A stretch of 64,000 nt of DNA from Scatophagus argus (lineage: Eukaryota; Chordata; Actinopteri; Scatophagidae). Below, piece after piece: positions 18,531 through 49,800 of the stretch. The position numbers and the translations under genes are program-made. Location: assembly GCF_020382885.2 (NCBI RefSeq), contig NC_058502.1, positions 2,830,001 through 2,894,000 of the forward strand, in the 5' to 3' direction. Within the stretch, counting starts at the first letter, position 1, and the number at the start of each line of letters is the position of its first letter. A model generated the notes under the pieces. The model worked only from the letters and a program-made list of their open reading frames with translations. It had not been told where the DNA came from and ran no database searches.

Positions 18531-19321
18531 AGAGAGTAATCATAGAGTTTAGGTGCCAGCAGTGATGCTGTTATTGTTCTACATGAATAAGCAGTTTCTG
18601 ATTTGTAAAAAGACAGAATGTTGTGCATAAAAACACAAAATTTCAGTTCACTGACGTTCAGATGTATGAACAGAAATAAACAGAGCTGTAGGGATGTACG
18701 ATATGGATGTTTTTCAGCCGATACAAATCACTACCTGCTTCTCATAATAAGAGATCATTTACATCTTCGTTGCGGTGACAAGTTGTTTGAATCCTAGTGG
18801 AACATGCACTGCAAATTGCAGCTTTCTTCCTTTAAAACTTTAAAAACCATCCGCACCAGCAACACACACCACCAGGTGCTGTATCGGGTTAGTTATGGGA
18901 GGAACGATAATAATATCATATTTCCCATTATCAGGTAGATAATTTATCTGTCAGATATCCCTAACACAAACTGTCAACTGACACACAGACAGACAGAAAG
19001 ACAGACAGAGTTGTCATGCAGTACCGACGGTTGAGTTTCAGTTGTCTCTCAGAGTAACAGATGACAGAAATGAAGACTAAATGGGTTTTGATTAAATGCT
19101 GAAGTAAAGCAAAGTGCATGCTCCAGTGGAATCAAAAAACAAATCATTAAAGCATCCTTCCATTAAAAAGAAATTAACAGTCTTTATAATCATGACTTCA
19201 CTTTCACTCCCTCAGTTCCCTCCGTTGTTTGGCCTTTCTTACTTCCTTTCCTTTCCTTTCTTGAATCACTCCTCTGGTTCCTCTTCTTCCTGCTCTGTCA
19301 CTCGTCCACACAGTTTTCTCT
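16041..19321. other. plcb1 3' flank, probably 3' UTR in part
   Basis: No coding exon is recognised in this 3.3 kb stretch. It contains AAAT-type runs at 17881-17920 and 18138-18152 and a long (GT)n at 18471-18526. Because mammalian PLCB1 has alternative 3' exons, I looked for a second C-terminal exon and did not find a convincing one. Confidence 0.5.
18471..18526. repeat. (GT)n microsatellite, about 28 units
   Basis: An uninterrupted GT run downstream of plcb1. Confidence 0.95.
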
Positions 19322-37786
<18,465 letters not shown>

Positions 37787-38219
37787 GGCTTCTCACACAC
37801 GTGAACACACTATCACACACACAAACTGGAGATGCTCAGACTCAGACACTGGGATGCTGCATCTCTGTCATGTCCCGAGCCCAAACTCCTCAGAAGTCAG
37901 ACAGTGACGCTCAGCTGCAGCAGCAGCATCCTCTCCTCTTCAGATTCTGCCTCCGCTTTCTCTCTGTTCACTCTTTTTAATTTCAGTCTGTGCTCTCCTC
38001 TTTCCCTTTGCTCTGTGTCTCCTTCCTCTCTCCTCTCTTTTCTTATCCCTCCCTCCCTCTGTTTGTCTCCCCCTCTCTCCTCTGTTGGTGCTGCATCTCA
38101 CAGAGAGGCAGACTGAAACAGATGCCTTCGTGGGAGACAGGATACGTGTGTGTGTGAGTGTGTGTGTGTGTGTGCGTGCGTGCACTGCCTCCACAAATTG
38201 ACTCATCGGCGACATGCGC
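37787..38219 (-). promoter_or_regulatory. plcb1: Probable plcb1 5' UTR and promoter region
   Basis: The 400 bases right of the plcb1 start codon contain pyrimidine-rich tracts (37940-38090) and a (GT)n near 38145-38170. No in-frame upstream ATG displaces the start, which matches the [11 protein letters not shown] start of the family. No TATA element is convincing. The assignment is by position only. Confidence 0.4.
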
Positions 38220-38463
38220 ACAATGGCAGCTTCCCACAGATGGGGGAGGGATAAGAGAGGGAGAGCAGGAATGACAGGGAAAGATAGAGTGAAAGAAAGA
38301 ATAGAGTGGGAGAGATGGAGAGAAATGAAAAGAAAAGAAGAGGAAGGACGGAAGAGAGAGAGGATAAAGCACTAGTGGGAGAAAAGGGAAAGAGAGTGGG
38401 CGATTTACTGGAGGGTGAATCAAACCAACCGAGGATTTTGGTCTAATGAGGCCACTTTTGAAT

Positions 38464-38735
38464 ATACACTACGCTGCCAAAAGTATGTGGACGCCAAACA
38501 TTTTGTGGATCTCTCTCCTAAACCGTCAGCGTTAATCTGCTGCTATAACAGCCTCCACTCCTCTGGTTCCATCAGATTTTGGATCCTGGCTGCAGAGATT
38601 TGCTCTTGGTCAGCATTACTGAGATTTGGCACTGGTAGTGAACGATAAGGCTTGGCTTGCTGTCAGCAGTGGTGTTGAGGTCAGGCCTCTTTGCAAGCCA
38701 GTGAAAATCTTCCACAAAAAACTGGGAGATTATTA
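38464..38735. mobile_element. Degraded terminal piece of a common fish DNA transposon/MITE
   Basis: It opens with ACACTACGCTGCCAAAAGTA-TGTGGACGCC, then GCTATAACAGCCTCCACTCC, and later GTGTTGAGGTCAGGCCTCTT-TGCAAGCCAGTGAA. These follow in the right order the landmarks of a well-known abundant fish element (a terminal GCCAAAAGTAT followed by GTTGAGGTCAGG...GGCCAGT). The piece is one-ended and has lost any coding part. Superfamily is not assigned. Confidence 0.6.
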
Positions 38736-41700
38736 TTATTATTATTGCTTTAGGGTTTGGGTGGGGCTGATATTACTGATACTTGCTTTGGATATAAATA
38801 CTAGTGTAAAAAGGATCTGCGGCAAGAAAATAGATCCGCCCCACATTATATCATGTTCTGGTCATATTCTTCATAGTGCAGGCTCTCTCTGCTGCTCTGC
38901 TGCTGTTGTGCGCATGCATGCAGTCATCACCTTGTTAGCTCAGAGAATTCACACAGTAAACATCACTATTAAAAACTGCCCTGTGTTTTATCTAAGTCAT
39001 TTACAGAGAATAGTAAAATGTAGTAAGAAAGCAGCATATAGATGCTGCTTTCATCTCTTAAAAATTAATGACGAATGACTCTCCGCTACATAATACAGTG
39101 TTAGACACACACAAAACATCAAAATTGGTCTTGGTTATGTCTCGGTTTTAAATTGGAATCGTGAGACTCAAAGCCCAGTAATATGTGCGATGGTGTCCAC
39201 ATCCTGTTGGCTGTATAATGTACTTCAGAACACACTGGTTGGAGTTAGATTGTTTTTGTGTTTACAAACAGAACTAATTATAACAGGGAACAGAAGAGTG
39301 GGCGAGACAGTGGAGATTCAATAATTGAATATTGGAACAATATTGTAAAAGGAAAAAAAAATACAGTCAATGACAAACAGGCAGACAGCAGCAACAATGT
39401 GCCTCTGCCTCCAGTTATTGGCAGTTTCGCTGCATGAAGAGTCCAGTAAATAAGGGAACATGGTTTGAGAGTGTGAGTATGTGTGGTATGATTCAGAGGA
39501 TCAAGAGGCAAATCAGGACATCTAAGGACACAAGCCGGTGAATGTCTGTAATATCTGCGCTGTGTGTTGTGTTTAATAATAAGCAGCGGATTACAATCCA
39601 GTCACGTTCTCCATAAAGCCATCTCGGTAAAACATGGTGTTAAGTGTTTGCAGCACAGCAGACAAAAGAGATGGCATAAATACAACAAAATGCTCACAAA
39701 AATGCATTCGCAAGGATATCACAAGCACATTTGTGGCAAAAAATGTTGTTGCTGATGCATTTAAGTGTCTTTGTGGCAATGGGACTAAAGATTATTCACA
39801 GAACTGTATTTTATTTTGACCTTTTTTTGTTGACTGTGTGGTCTGAGGACGATCCAGATCAACAACGACACTATTTCTTATTATGGCTACCATAAAAGTT
39901 TATTTTCATTTTTGATTAACCTGCTGATTATTTTCATAAAAAATTCACTAATTAAGCATATAAATGCTTATATAATTTATGAGACATGAGACAAAATAAT
40001 GAGAAATTCTCATTCTTCAGCTTCCCAGAGTCAAAGTGTCTTCAGTCCAAAATAAAAGACTCTTCTTTTACTGTCAGAAATGAAAAAGAAAAGCAGCAAA
40101 TTTTGGCATTTAAGAAGCTTCAACCAGCCATAAAAACCATTAATCAATCTTTTAAATATTTGATGATGAATGATGAATAATTACTTAAAAGTTTCTTAGA
40201 TTGCCAACAAATTCGCTCATTATTTGTTCTAATCTTTTCAGTACTGTCTCATTCTGTAGTTACATTTTTGCCTTGGAAAAACACAGTTTTGTTCTTCCTC
40301 CAATCACAGCAGTGCTAACCAAACCACACAGCGGTTGTCTTAACACATGCCAACGCAGTAGCATGCAGGAAAATATTGATTTCACATGTACATGGGAAAG
40401 AAACAAGAACATACTGCAATCTGCCGATGTCCCACCACGACCCCGTAACCTTCGCACTGCCTTACACACAAATATAATACATCACATATTTGACAAAGAC
40501 TCTTTAAAGGCCCGTGTTATCAGCCTGCAGCCTCCTACACATTCACACTTTAATGTATAAGAGGACTCGTGCAGAGACTCATGTTGTCATACACTGTGAG
40601 TTTGTATCTGATGTTAGTCAGTGTCAGAGCCAAATGCATCAGCAAATATCCAAAATTAATATGTTGTTTGCTACAAACTTGACACAACACCCAAAGATGA
40701 ACCTGGCAAACACAAGTGTTTCAGTTCACTAAACTGCTGTTTAGTCCAGACAACAACGTGGTATCGTTCACATTAACACACCAGGTGCTTTGCTTCAGTA
40801 AGCACTGAACGTTTATATGGCTGTCAGCACAAAAACAGCCGTTAAGGTTCTCTGTGTTGCACCTCGGTGAGATGAGACGAAGGCTCTGAGGAGCTCCCAC
40901 AGCGGAGGTGGGAGGTTTTGCCTCCGGTGGATTCAGTTCAGGATCTTCCTGCTGAATTTACATGAAGTTCAGCTATCCTCAGTAGTTCAGTACTGCCCAT
41001 TTATGGCGGTTTTAGGCCACAGATTTGCAAATGACAATTTAAAGAAGTGAATATCACGATTGCATCCTGGTTTTTACATCTCTTGGGACAAGCAAGTATT
41101 CAGACAGGGCAGTAAATGACACCCCAGCTTTATCATTTAATTAGTTTTATCATCATTATTTGACAGCTTTAACAGCAAAAAAAAAAAAAAAAATTCACTT
41201 GGATTTTAAATCTTCACACATACAAAATGTTTTTCCCGCTTCAAGAAACTGTTTATAATAGCGTAAATAATAATAATAATAATAGCTTACCATAAACAAC
41301 CATTACCATCTTTCTGCAACAAGGACAGCTCAGAATATGTTTCAGCTACAAAGAGGGAGAAAATATGAAGTAAAAGCATGTGTGCACCTCTGTCCCTCTG
41401 TGTCCCGCACGACCAGTCTGTGCATATGCTGAAAACCACAAGCTTCAAATATTTTATTTCACAAAAACAAAATCATTATGCAAAGCTGCACTTTGATTTT
41501 AGAAAGTTTTGACTTTGACCGGTGGAACTTGCTGTAGTTGACGTTGACAGGATAATTCCTTTTCTTTTCAGTTCCAACAATTTGGTTTAGATAATGGCCT
41601 TAAAAACATGGTTTGTTTGCAACCTGCATCACTGGACGACTGATCGTGTCGCTTGCCCTGAGAGACGACATCCCGGTGAAGGCACGCAGCCTCAGCTGTA

Positions 41701-41996
41701 TCATAGCAGACAACGGCCAAAACTACAAAAACAAGATCTCTACATAAAAACTACAAATTTTCCTTCAAGAATTTGTTGTCGAATTTGCTGCACACTGCAT
41801 TAGCAGCAGATACCCACCGACAGAAACACATACACCAGGTTCCACACACAAGACTCAAGACACTCCTACTGCCCACACACTGGCACTCACACAGACAGAG
41901 GCGCACATGTGCACACACATAAACAGGCACATGCGCTAACACACACACGCTTGCACACACCCCAGTCTTCACCAGCAGATCTCTGTGCTGGGAGCT

Positions 41997-42048
41997 TATA
42001 TAAGTGAGAGTGGGAGGCTGAGAGCTATTTCAGGACCAGAAAAGACGT
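41997..42048 (+). promoter_or_regulatory. Orphan TATA box with downstream splice donor
   Basis: TATATAAG at 41997-42004 is followed 42 bases later by a near-perfect donor AAAGAC|GTAAGTG (GT at 42047-42048). A short first exon of about 15-20 bases starting near 42027-42032 would fit. No coding exon is recognised downstream on the plus strand. It could be the promoter of an unrecognised or non-coding transcript, or coincidence. Confidence 0.3.
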
Positions 42049-42126
42049 AAGTGTGCATGTGTGTGTGTGTGTGTGTGTGTGATTGCATGGCAATAGTATA
42101 CCCATATGGATTTGTATTGGGTCCTG

Positions 42127-42128
<2 letters not shown>

Positions 42129-42168
<40 letters not shown>
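42129..42168. repeat. (TG)n microsatellite
   Basis: About 19 units; a second, shorter TG run lies at 42055-42082. Confidence 0.95.
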
Positions 42169-45100
42169 GCCTGCTGTAAGGACTATAAGGACTCTGATTC
42201 AGTGGGTTTCATAACCAGTCAAGTTTGAAGTGAAGTTTGGCTCAGAACCTCTGGCAGCTCAGAGAGTCTCTGTGCCTACGACGCGTTCAGTCGCACCCCG
42301 GAGCTGCCTGCGCGCACACAGAGCCGCATAGCAACTGGAAAATGCCGACATGTTTACTTGTTGTAGCCACAGACATGTCAAGTGCTCCCGGATGTTGTGG
42401 CAGCAGCATCCTTTCCCTCTCAGCTCTGGAAAGAGCCTTTCCAAAGCTTTCTTTTAATTGCAGTCTCTTCACCAAAAAAAACCCCTCTGAATATACCGAG
42501 ATCTTTGGGAAACATTTAACGGTTGGGTCCACCACTTTGTGACAAAGAAATAGTCTCTATAAAACAACGTGTCGTATCAGTACCACTACTTTGTACAGGA
42601 CTGCCGGCAGAAATCTCAATTATGGGTATCTCAAAACCTGATCAAATTAAAGCAAAACTATCTGCATGAGTGTGTAATTCCTGGGTTAAGTGAGAAAATG
42701 TCTTAGTCATGCTCACAGCTTGCCTCTGGGATCACAGTGCTGGCTGGTTGGTCCTGCATGATGTGATAGGAAAGGAGAGGCCAAAGACAGACTGCCAAAA
42801 TAGGGGATGTCACTTGGAATGGCACCAGAAGCATCACAGAGCATCTCATACACAATGTCAAACTAGTTCATCTCACTGTCCTCCACTAGGACACACCGCA
42901 CAGGGTAAAGTCGTCACGCTCAGTTTTGTTCACAATGTCCGCCGTCTGCTGGATCGTCCATTGTTGGGCAGGATTTCTGAGGATCTCACTGGACTGCAGC
43001 TGGACAACACAGCTGTGCATCTCTGATCAACACCGGAGGCGGAAGATGACAGCGGACAGAGGACTGAAATGGACTGACAGCACTCATAAAGGCTTGGCTT
43101 TAAATTCTGACTTGAAAAATGTTAAAACTTTGTGTATATGTCCCAAACAGTAACGATACGAGGGTCTTGATCCGGTACATGCAGCCGCACGCAGACCAGT
43201 TCCATAACATAGGATCAGGATCAAGTTTTGTCCAATTACTTTTAGCCTTACGCTGCTAGCAACATGTGCTGAGGCTAGCGCAACAAAGTGATTGGCTCAA
43301 GGGTCCATCACACTATGGTGAGAACAAATGAAATGCCAGAGCTGAAGACCTGCCAGCATCTTTTAAATCAGTTGTTTCAGAACAATTCAGGTTCCAATTC
43401 AGCTTCAGCGGTGACATGCTAACGCTTGCGCATTTGCTTCCAAACTCTCATCAAACCGTGACTCCCAAACTGGACTATAAACTGAACCGTGCCCTCCGTG
43501 TTCAGCTACGGCCCCAGTTAGATGCATTCTTGCGTGTGGTGAAGTGTTTACAGGTGTGTTGGGTGAAACTTTCAACACACTGTTAGGCACTTCAAAACTG
43601 TGGTCAGAAGTCTTCCATTCAAACTGAAGTTTTGCAACAAGACAAAGTCAACTGCTAAAGCTGCAAGTGGAAAAAAGAAAGAGATTAATAACAGCTGAAG
43701 CACAGGATTCAATCTGGCTGACCCCTGGATTCATGTGCCACTACGTACAACGGCACAATGAAGCTTTTCTGCTGGTATTGGCATTTTGCGTTGTTCACGT
43801 TAAATTAATCCAATTTCTCGCTCAGTAAAATAAATGAGATAACAAAGTGTCTATGCTGCTGAGCAGACCTGAGTCTCCTTTAGCTCTGGAGGAGAAAGGA
43901 TTGCCTCCAACAGTGAGCAGTAGCCGGAGGGCCGTGCTGACATAAGCATACAGATCCAAAGTTTGTCCTTGTTAGTGTGATTCAGCCTGTCTGTGGGATC
44001 TGGAGAGCTGGGCTGTGAAGTGTGAAGGCACATTTGGCTGCTCTCGCCTCCATCACTAAATCATCTGTATCACTGTTATACTCTTACATGCAGCCACTTT
44101 AAAAGCTGGCCTCATGTTCTCAACACAAGAACTGTCTCTGGAGAGCTAAATCTTTCTTTCAAGTGTGTCTTGTCAGAGTTGGAAGCGCAATTATGTTACA
44201 TGATACCAGCACTCCACAAAGTAAAGAGTTGAAAACAAGTCAGAGGAATGTGTGAAAATATATAAAAGGCATTTAAAGACAAGTAATAAAGCTTATGTTT
44301 CTGCCAAACTGTTTTGAACACCGTGAATTTTGACTAAATGAACATAATTTCTGTGTTCATGTTTCCCAGATTTATTTCCACATTCTCTTTGTGAAAGCAA
44401 GCACATTTGCCTGCAGCTTCTTTCAATAAATTGCCACACTGCAGCATCTCAGTACGTCAATAAAAACATGCTGTTATGCGATGCTGACTGACAGCACAAC
44501 TGTTAATGTGAAGCTGCCAATAGCTGATATTTTGCACATACAGACCTACTCAGTACTTTTAACTAACTATGAACAGGGCTTCTGTGTTTCATTTCCAAAT
44601 AAACTGTATTCCTGTCACGGTAAAAAAGTCTCAAACTAAAGAAACAAAATGAAAAGAAATGAACTCAGGTTTAGTGTGCGCTTCTGATAGTTTAGCCGCT
44701 GACAAACTTTTATTCATTTATTTACTTTATAAATTAAACTCTTGCTATCTTCTACCACACATAATTAAACTTAGATCTTTTGTACTGTAACTGTTGCATA
44801 CAAGAAATAAACTGAAACGTAGTGTTGTCTCATGGGACGCAGTGACTTGTAATTCAGTTCTGGACATAAATTCTTCCATTCTACATTCAGTCGACTCAAA
44901 TATCACAAGATGAGTGGGGGTAATTTTCTGAGATGAAGACATAAATTTTGTATGGCTGAAAAATATTTATATCAGCAGGGCACTGTTAGACTGATGGATT
45001 CCTAATTGCAACAGCCACATACTATTTCAGAATATCCAAGAATTTCTGAGGAATGACTTTCCAAAGTGGCCAGAGGAGCAGGAAAACCTCACAGGTCAAA

Positions 45101-45917
45101 TCTGAATGCATATTAGCTTGATACATGTATCTTTAAGCATTAAAACATTTATAATGTTATTTTAAATGATTGAAAAGAGCAGTTTGATTTTTAAGCTTTG
45201 ATCTTTAAGACACCATCAATTAGCTTTTCCAAAGCACTAGATGGAAAGCCTGGGGGGCATCATCAAACTTCTTCCAAATTACATACTTCCAATTGATTTT
45301 CAAATACGGACTTAAGCTACTATCCTCCGACAAGAAGAAAAAAAAAGCACCAGAAGTTCTTCAAACAGTCGTTAAATATGCGTAGGTATCAATTTGTTCC
45401 TGTGATGGATATCTCATTTTAGAATGAGACTCTTTAAATTATTCAGTGAAGAGATAATGAGCAGACATCCCACACAAGGCCACAAAAACAACTCGCACAA
45501 GCCTGGCAGTCATCGGCACACAGTCGGTAATGAAACAACATTACCCAAGTGGTGCAGAAAATTGCTGGGAAATATGTGGAAGAGTTGAAAAGGTTACACA
45601 ACGACGCTTTCCTCCTCGTACCAGATTTCTTGAGGGGAAAATAGCGACTGTTTCAGATGTAACTGCCAGAGCAGTTCAGCAAAAAAAAAAAAAAGATCCA
45701 GTAGTTGCTGGTGTTCTGTCCAAGTCTCTGAACAACTCCTGGCTTATTGGGCTCACTGATCTCGGCACTGGAAAAAGTTGAAAGGAGCACTGCAGCAGCA
45801 TCGTGACTTTTTTAATGATCCTAACAGTGAAGGCACAGGGGAATACGAAGAGCATTTAGATTTGAGTGCTGCACCTGTTTCAAGTCATTTAAGGACTGAT
45901 GTCAGGCTTTGACGGGT

Positions 45918-46202
45918 TGTAGCTGGCAGTGGTTAGCAATGCCTCACAGCAAGAAGGTTCCAGGTTCGAGTCCGGGTCTGGGCCCTTCTGTGTGTAGTTT
46001 GTATGTTTTCCCTGTGCCTGCATGGGTCCTCTGGCCTCCTCCCACAGTCCCCAAATCACGCATATTACGTAAATCGGCTACTCTGCATTGCCCTTAAGCG
46101 TGATTGTCTGTCTTTGTGTGACTTGCCCTGCGACTGACTGGCTAACAGTCCAAGGCGTACCAGGTCTGGACCCACCAGCCTAGAAAATGGTTGGATGGAT
46201 GG
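45918..46202 (+). mobile_element. Dispersed teleost repeat with a tRNA-like head
   Basis: It starts near GCAGTGGTTAGCAATGCCTC-ACAGCAAGAAGG and contains GGTTCGAGTCC at 45963-45973, a perfect polymerase III B-box match. It continues with GGGCCCTTCTGTGTGTAGTT and CCTCCTCCCACAGTCC and ends in a GGTTGGATGGATGGA tail. This order is that of a repeat found in very high copy in many teleost genomes. It is diverged, so probably an old insertion. Confidence 0.7.
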
Positions 46203-46394
46203 AACATCTTTAGAAGTCAACACAAGAAGCAATTTTAAGCAACAGTCCAAAATGTAAAGATATTCAATCTTTACAGCAAAAAGCAGCAACTCCTCACACT
46301 GAGTAAAGTTTTGCAGCTTTGTGTCCCATCAGATTATGTGCATACCATCCCTGTACACTCATACACAGAGACAAACTGAAGCAGGTTTTCTTTT

Positions 46395-46400
46395 TTTAAT
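46395..46400 (-). terminator. crls1: Candidate crls1 polyadenylation signal (ATTAAA)
   Basis: The plus strand TTTAAT gives the common ATTAAA variant about 450 bases past the crls1 stop. A TTTATT at 46832-46837 lies only about 16 bases past the stop and seems too close. Confidence 0.35.
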
Positions 46401-46852
46401 CATAAATCATTGGTTTACAAAACTGACAATCATGTGACAATGACTACGCTGACATTACCACTTCCTGATTGAAAAATTAAGAAAAAATAGAAGCTCTCGT
46501 CCGAACACTTAACACATACTTGACATATATGTTTGAGTGCATATGACTGTGTTTGCGGGTGGGCGGAAAGTCTATATTTGTGTTTGCTATTTCTATCTGT
46601 GTGCATGAGCCTCTGGTCCACAGTCAGTCCAGAGGCAGAGCTGCTGTTCAGCGTTTCTGTAGTGGCGTAATAAACCATCTGTGGCCTCAGTTGGTTTCTG
46701 TGTGTCATTGCCATGGCGACTCATAAATGGTTGTCACAGCTACTTGGTTTCAGAGCTCCTGGTGATCATCCATCTGTCTGTTCGACTTTTGCTGCTGCTG
46801 ATCAGCGTCTCTGCTGAGAATGTTCGTCGATTTTATTCTGCTCTCTGGTGTT

Positions 46853-49800
46853 TCATGGTGATCTGGCATTTAGCACCTTCACAGTCTTGCGGCCGTAGTG
46901 CCAGTAGCTATAGCCTGATGCTGCTGTGGTCACCGCTGTTACATACCTGCAGTATAAAACAAGATATGACCTGTGCTGTGATTCAAACTGACTGATCAGA
47001 AAAGCTTAATTTTCCCATTGTAGTAAGTTATTATTGTGTCATGTGAGGGACAATAGACTGAATTACTAAACTTGAACTGGCATTGTGCAATTAAAATTCT
47101 AAGTGTGAAATGTGCGCCCTCCAGTGGTAGTACCAAGAGAGACTTTGTAGCACAGGCACTGAACTCATTGTGTGTAAAATCATTTTACACATTGTTGTAT
47201 TTTACACATTTTAATTCATTCATGAAAGAAAGAATTGAAAACAGCATTTATTTTCATATCTTATAATTAATCTATTTGTTTGACTATCATTTAAATATAT
47301 ATTTAGAAAGGAATATCAGGCAGCAATTTCCTGAACGAAATTGAAAACTCACTGTGTGCCGTGGCGATACCTGCATATATTTTGTTAGCACTATGGGGAA
47401 ATTCTGTGTGACAGGCAAGCAGGCTGAGCAGAGGCACACAGGGAAAATATGAAGCCTGCACTTTGAATGCATTCACAAAACCTGCAGTGTGTGAAGGTGT
47501 GAGAGTGTTCATTTGTGCTTTAGAAAGTAATTGCTTTGAAACATTTAGACAACAACATTTAATTTCTCTGATTCACTGCTTCGTTTGTGCTAACTGCATG
47601 CTCTCTCTTGTGTCTTGCTCACTCAAGCACCGCGATTAACATGTAGGTATGAACTTACCGTCATGCCAAGTGTCATGAAACCCTAAATAAACCTCATGAA
47701 AAGTGAGCTAAATGCATTAAAATTAAGCAAGAGAAATACAGATGGATGCTGTTGTGTGATTTAATCTGCCGAATTTGGATAAAAATATGGGTTACTGTGA
47801 CACAGTAAAAATGTTTGTCCTGAGTCGGATCTCTAGTGCAACTCACTGGGAGTTAGAGACTGAAATGAGTCAGTACACTTGACCTGAACACTTTGCTAGA
47901 ACATGTGCTTGACTACGATAAAACCATTTGCTTTGAAAAATCCCTTTACACAATAAACATTTTGCAAACACTACGCTGGAAAGAAAAATACATTATGGAT
48001 ATTAATATAAAGTGGATGAAACTGTGTCTGTTTGCACATTACCATAAGCACTGCAGCAGGACGCTGTCTGTATACTGGAAGACTGGGGCAGCCAAAGAAG
48101 CTGCAACCAGAAGGAGCTGGATGGCCGTGTTCACCTGATCATAAAATGAATAAAAACACACGGTCAGAATAGGAAAAGGCACAAAAACATGTCAGCTGTT
48201 TCTTTAACTAAGTAAGTTTTACTCATTATTTTAGGGTAAATTTGTTGAGCATGTAACAAGAGTTGTGTCCAGCAAAAACCTACTCCTGGTCTGCCATCTA
48301 CATATTCAAATGTATTAAAATAAAATGTGCAGAATCTGTGGCTGCCTTATAAAGGAATATTTTGACAGTAAGTTTTACTGTGCAGAGGTTTTATGTGCAA
48401 CGTATTTCTGCATTCATGCTAGAGAGTTTAGCAAGCTGCAAATTCAAAGTACAAAGGAACACTTTTCAGCTCAGATGATTATTTTCACCTGGTTGTTTAG
48501 AGGCCAGCATATATACATGTGTAGCAATAATCCATTTGACCAAACTGTAAATTTGGTGATGACATTTGCATTGCACTGAAAATATATTATGATATTTCTG
48601 CAAAATCACGGCACTCAGAGTTCTAACCTGCATAAATCTTAACTCCTCAGCAAACTGACAATCCTCTTAAGTCCTGCTATTTAAGGCTCAACTGTTCACT
48701 GTTCTAGAACAATGTACGAAATGTTAAAAATCCAGTGCACAATGAGACTGGGTTTGTGTCTGTGTCACCTTGCTGAAAAGTGTGGGCTTCAGTTGTGCTG
48801 TGGTGTAGCAGGGGTTAAAAAACTTGGTCAGGGTCACCTGGAGATAAAAGAGCGGGAGATGGAAAAGTACAGTAATTTCCTTCCTCTTCTACAGCAATGT
48901 AATCCAGACTAAATTAATATCACATTCTACTTCTGGCAGATCGTGCAGCAAATACCGTGCAGTCTCAATTTCCAAATCATATTCAATAAACTTTGTTAGT
49001 TCAGAATGAAATGTAATGTGTCCCACCGGTGGAGGTACAGTCTTGTATCTGACCCAGAAGACAGCAGCTATCAAACCAATGTCTCTGAAAATCACCAGAG
49101 CTGTCAGTGGGGCTGAAACAGAACAAACAACAAGATAAAATCAAGCTGTAATACTGTAATACGCTGTTAGAGCTGTCACACGAAATACACAGTCAGGTAC
49201 CTGGTATAAGTTCTGCATAAGTGAGACAGACGTATAAAATACTGATGAGAATCTTATCAGCCAGTGGGTCGAGAGCGCTGCCCAAAGCCGACTTCTGAGT
49301 GGGCCACGTCCTGGCGATGTACCCATCCAGCTGAGTTAGAGAGGAGGAGGAAAAAGAGATGAAGATGTGCTTTTTTTTAATATCTGTTGAAGAAAGTTCA
49401 GATACAGGCTGGTTGAATGAGTTGATGCTGTCTGGCAAAGTCCTGTCTAGTCTTTTGATTCCAAGTCAGCTAAGTTTCAAAAGGGTTGTGACAGAGAACA
49501 GCACAAAATGAGCCCTCATTTCAAAACAAAAGAAGAAGAGGAAACAGAAGTAAGAAATGTGCACTTCTCAAAAGAAGCAAACAGACTGGACTATGCACTT
49601 CAATGTGTCTGCTCAACAAAGGAAAAAACTGCATTGGGTGTTTTGGTCAAAGTGTCTGTGTCTGTATTACCAGGTCAGTAGCTCCAGCCAGCATAAACAG
49701 AGTGAGACTGAGGTCAAAGTGCTTTTGGATGATCATATAACCCAGAAACGGAGCCAACACTATCCGACACACACACAAAAAGTTGGGGACCGTCCACGGG

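Larger units (their letters stand above)
38220..46390. other. Gene-poor interval between plcb1 and crls1
   Basis: No protein-coding exon is recognised across these 8 kb on either strand. The contents I can name are a degraded DNA-element end (38464-38735), a TATA-box/splice-donor pair (41997-42048), GT microsatellites (42055-42082 and 42129-42168) and a tRNA-like-headed repeat (45918-46202). Open frames up to about 150 codons occur but lack family signatures. Confidence 0.6.

Noticed and set aside
42237-43026. Plus-strand open frames downstream of the orphan TATA box
   Set aside because: There is no recognisable protein and no clear acceptor in phase with the donor at 42047, so I did not join them into a gene.
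45530-45781. An 83-codon plus-strand frame starting MKQHYPSGAEN, faintly like the start of hAT-type transposase-derived proteins
   Set aside because: Only the first few residues resemble that family and nothing downstream supports a transposase; too weak to call.
45918-46000. A tRNA gene suggested by the B-box-like GGTTCGAGTCC
   Set aside because: The flanking bases do not fold into a tRNA cloverleaf and continue into a known dispersed-repeat layout with a GGATGGATGGA tail.
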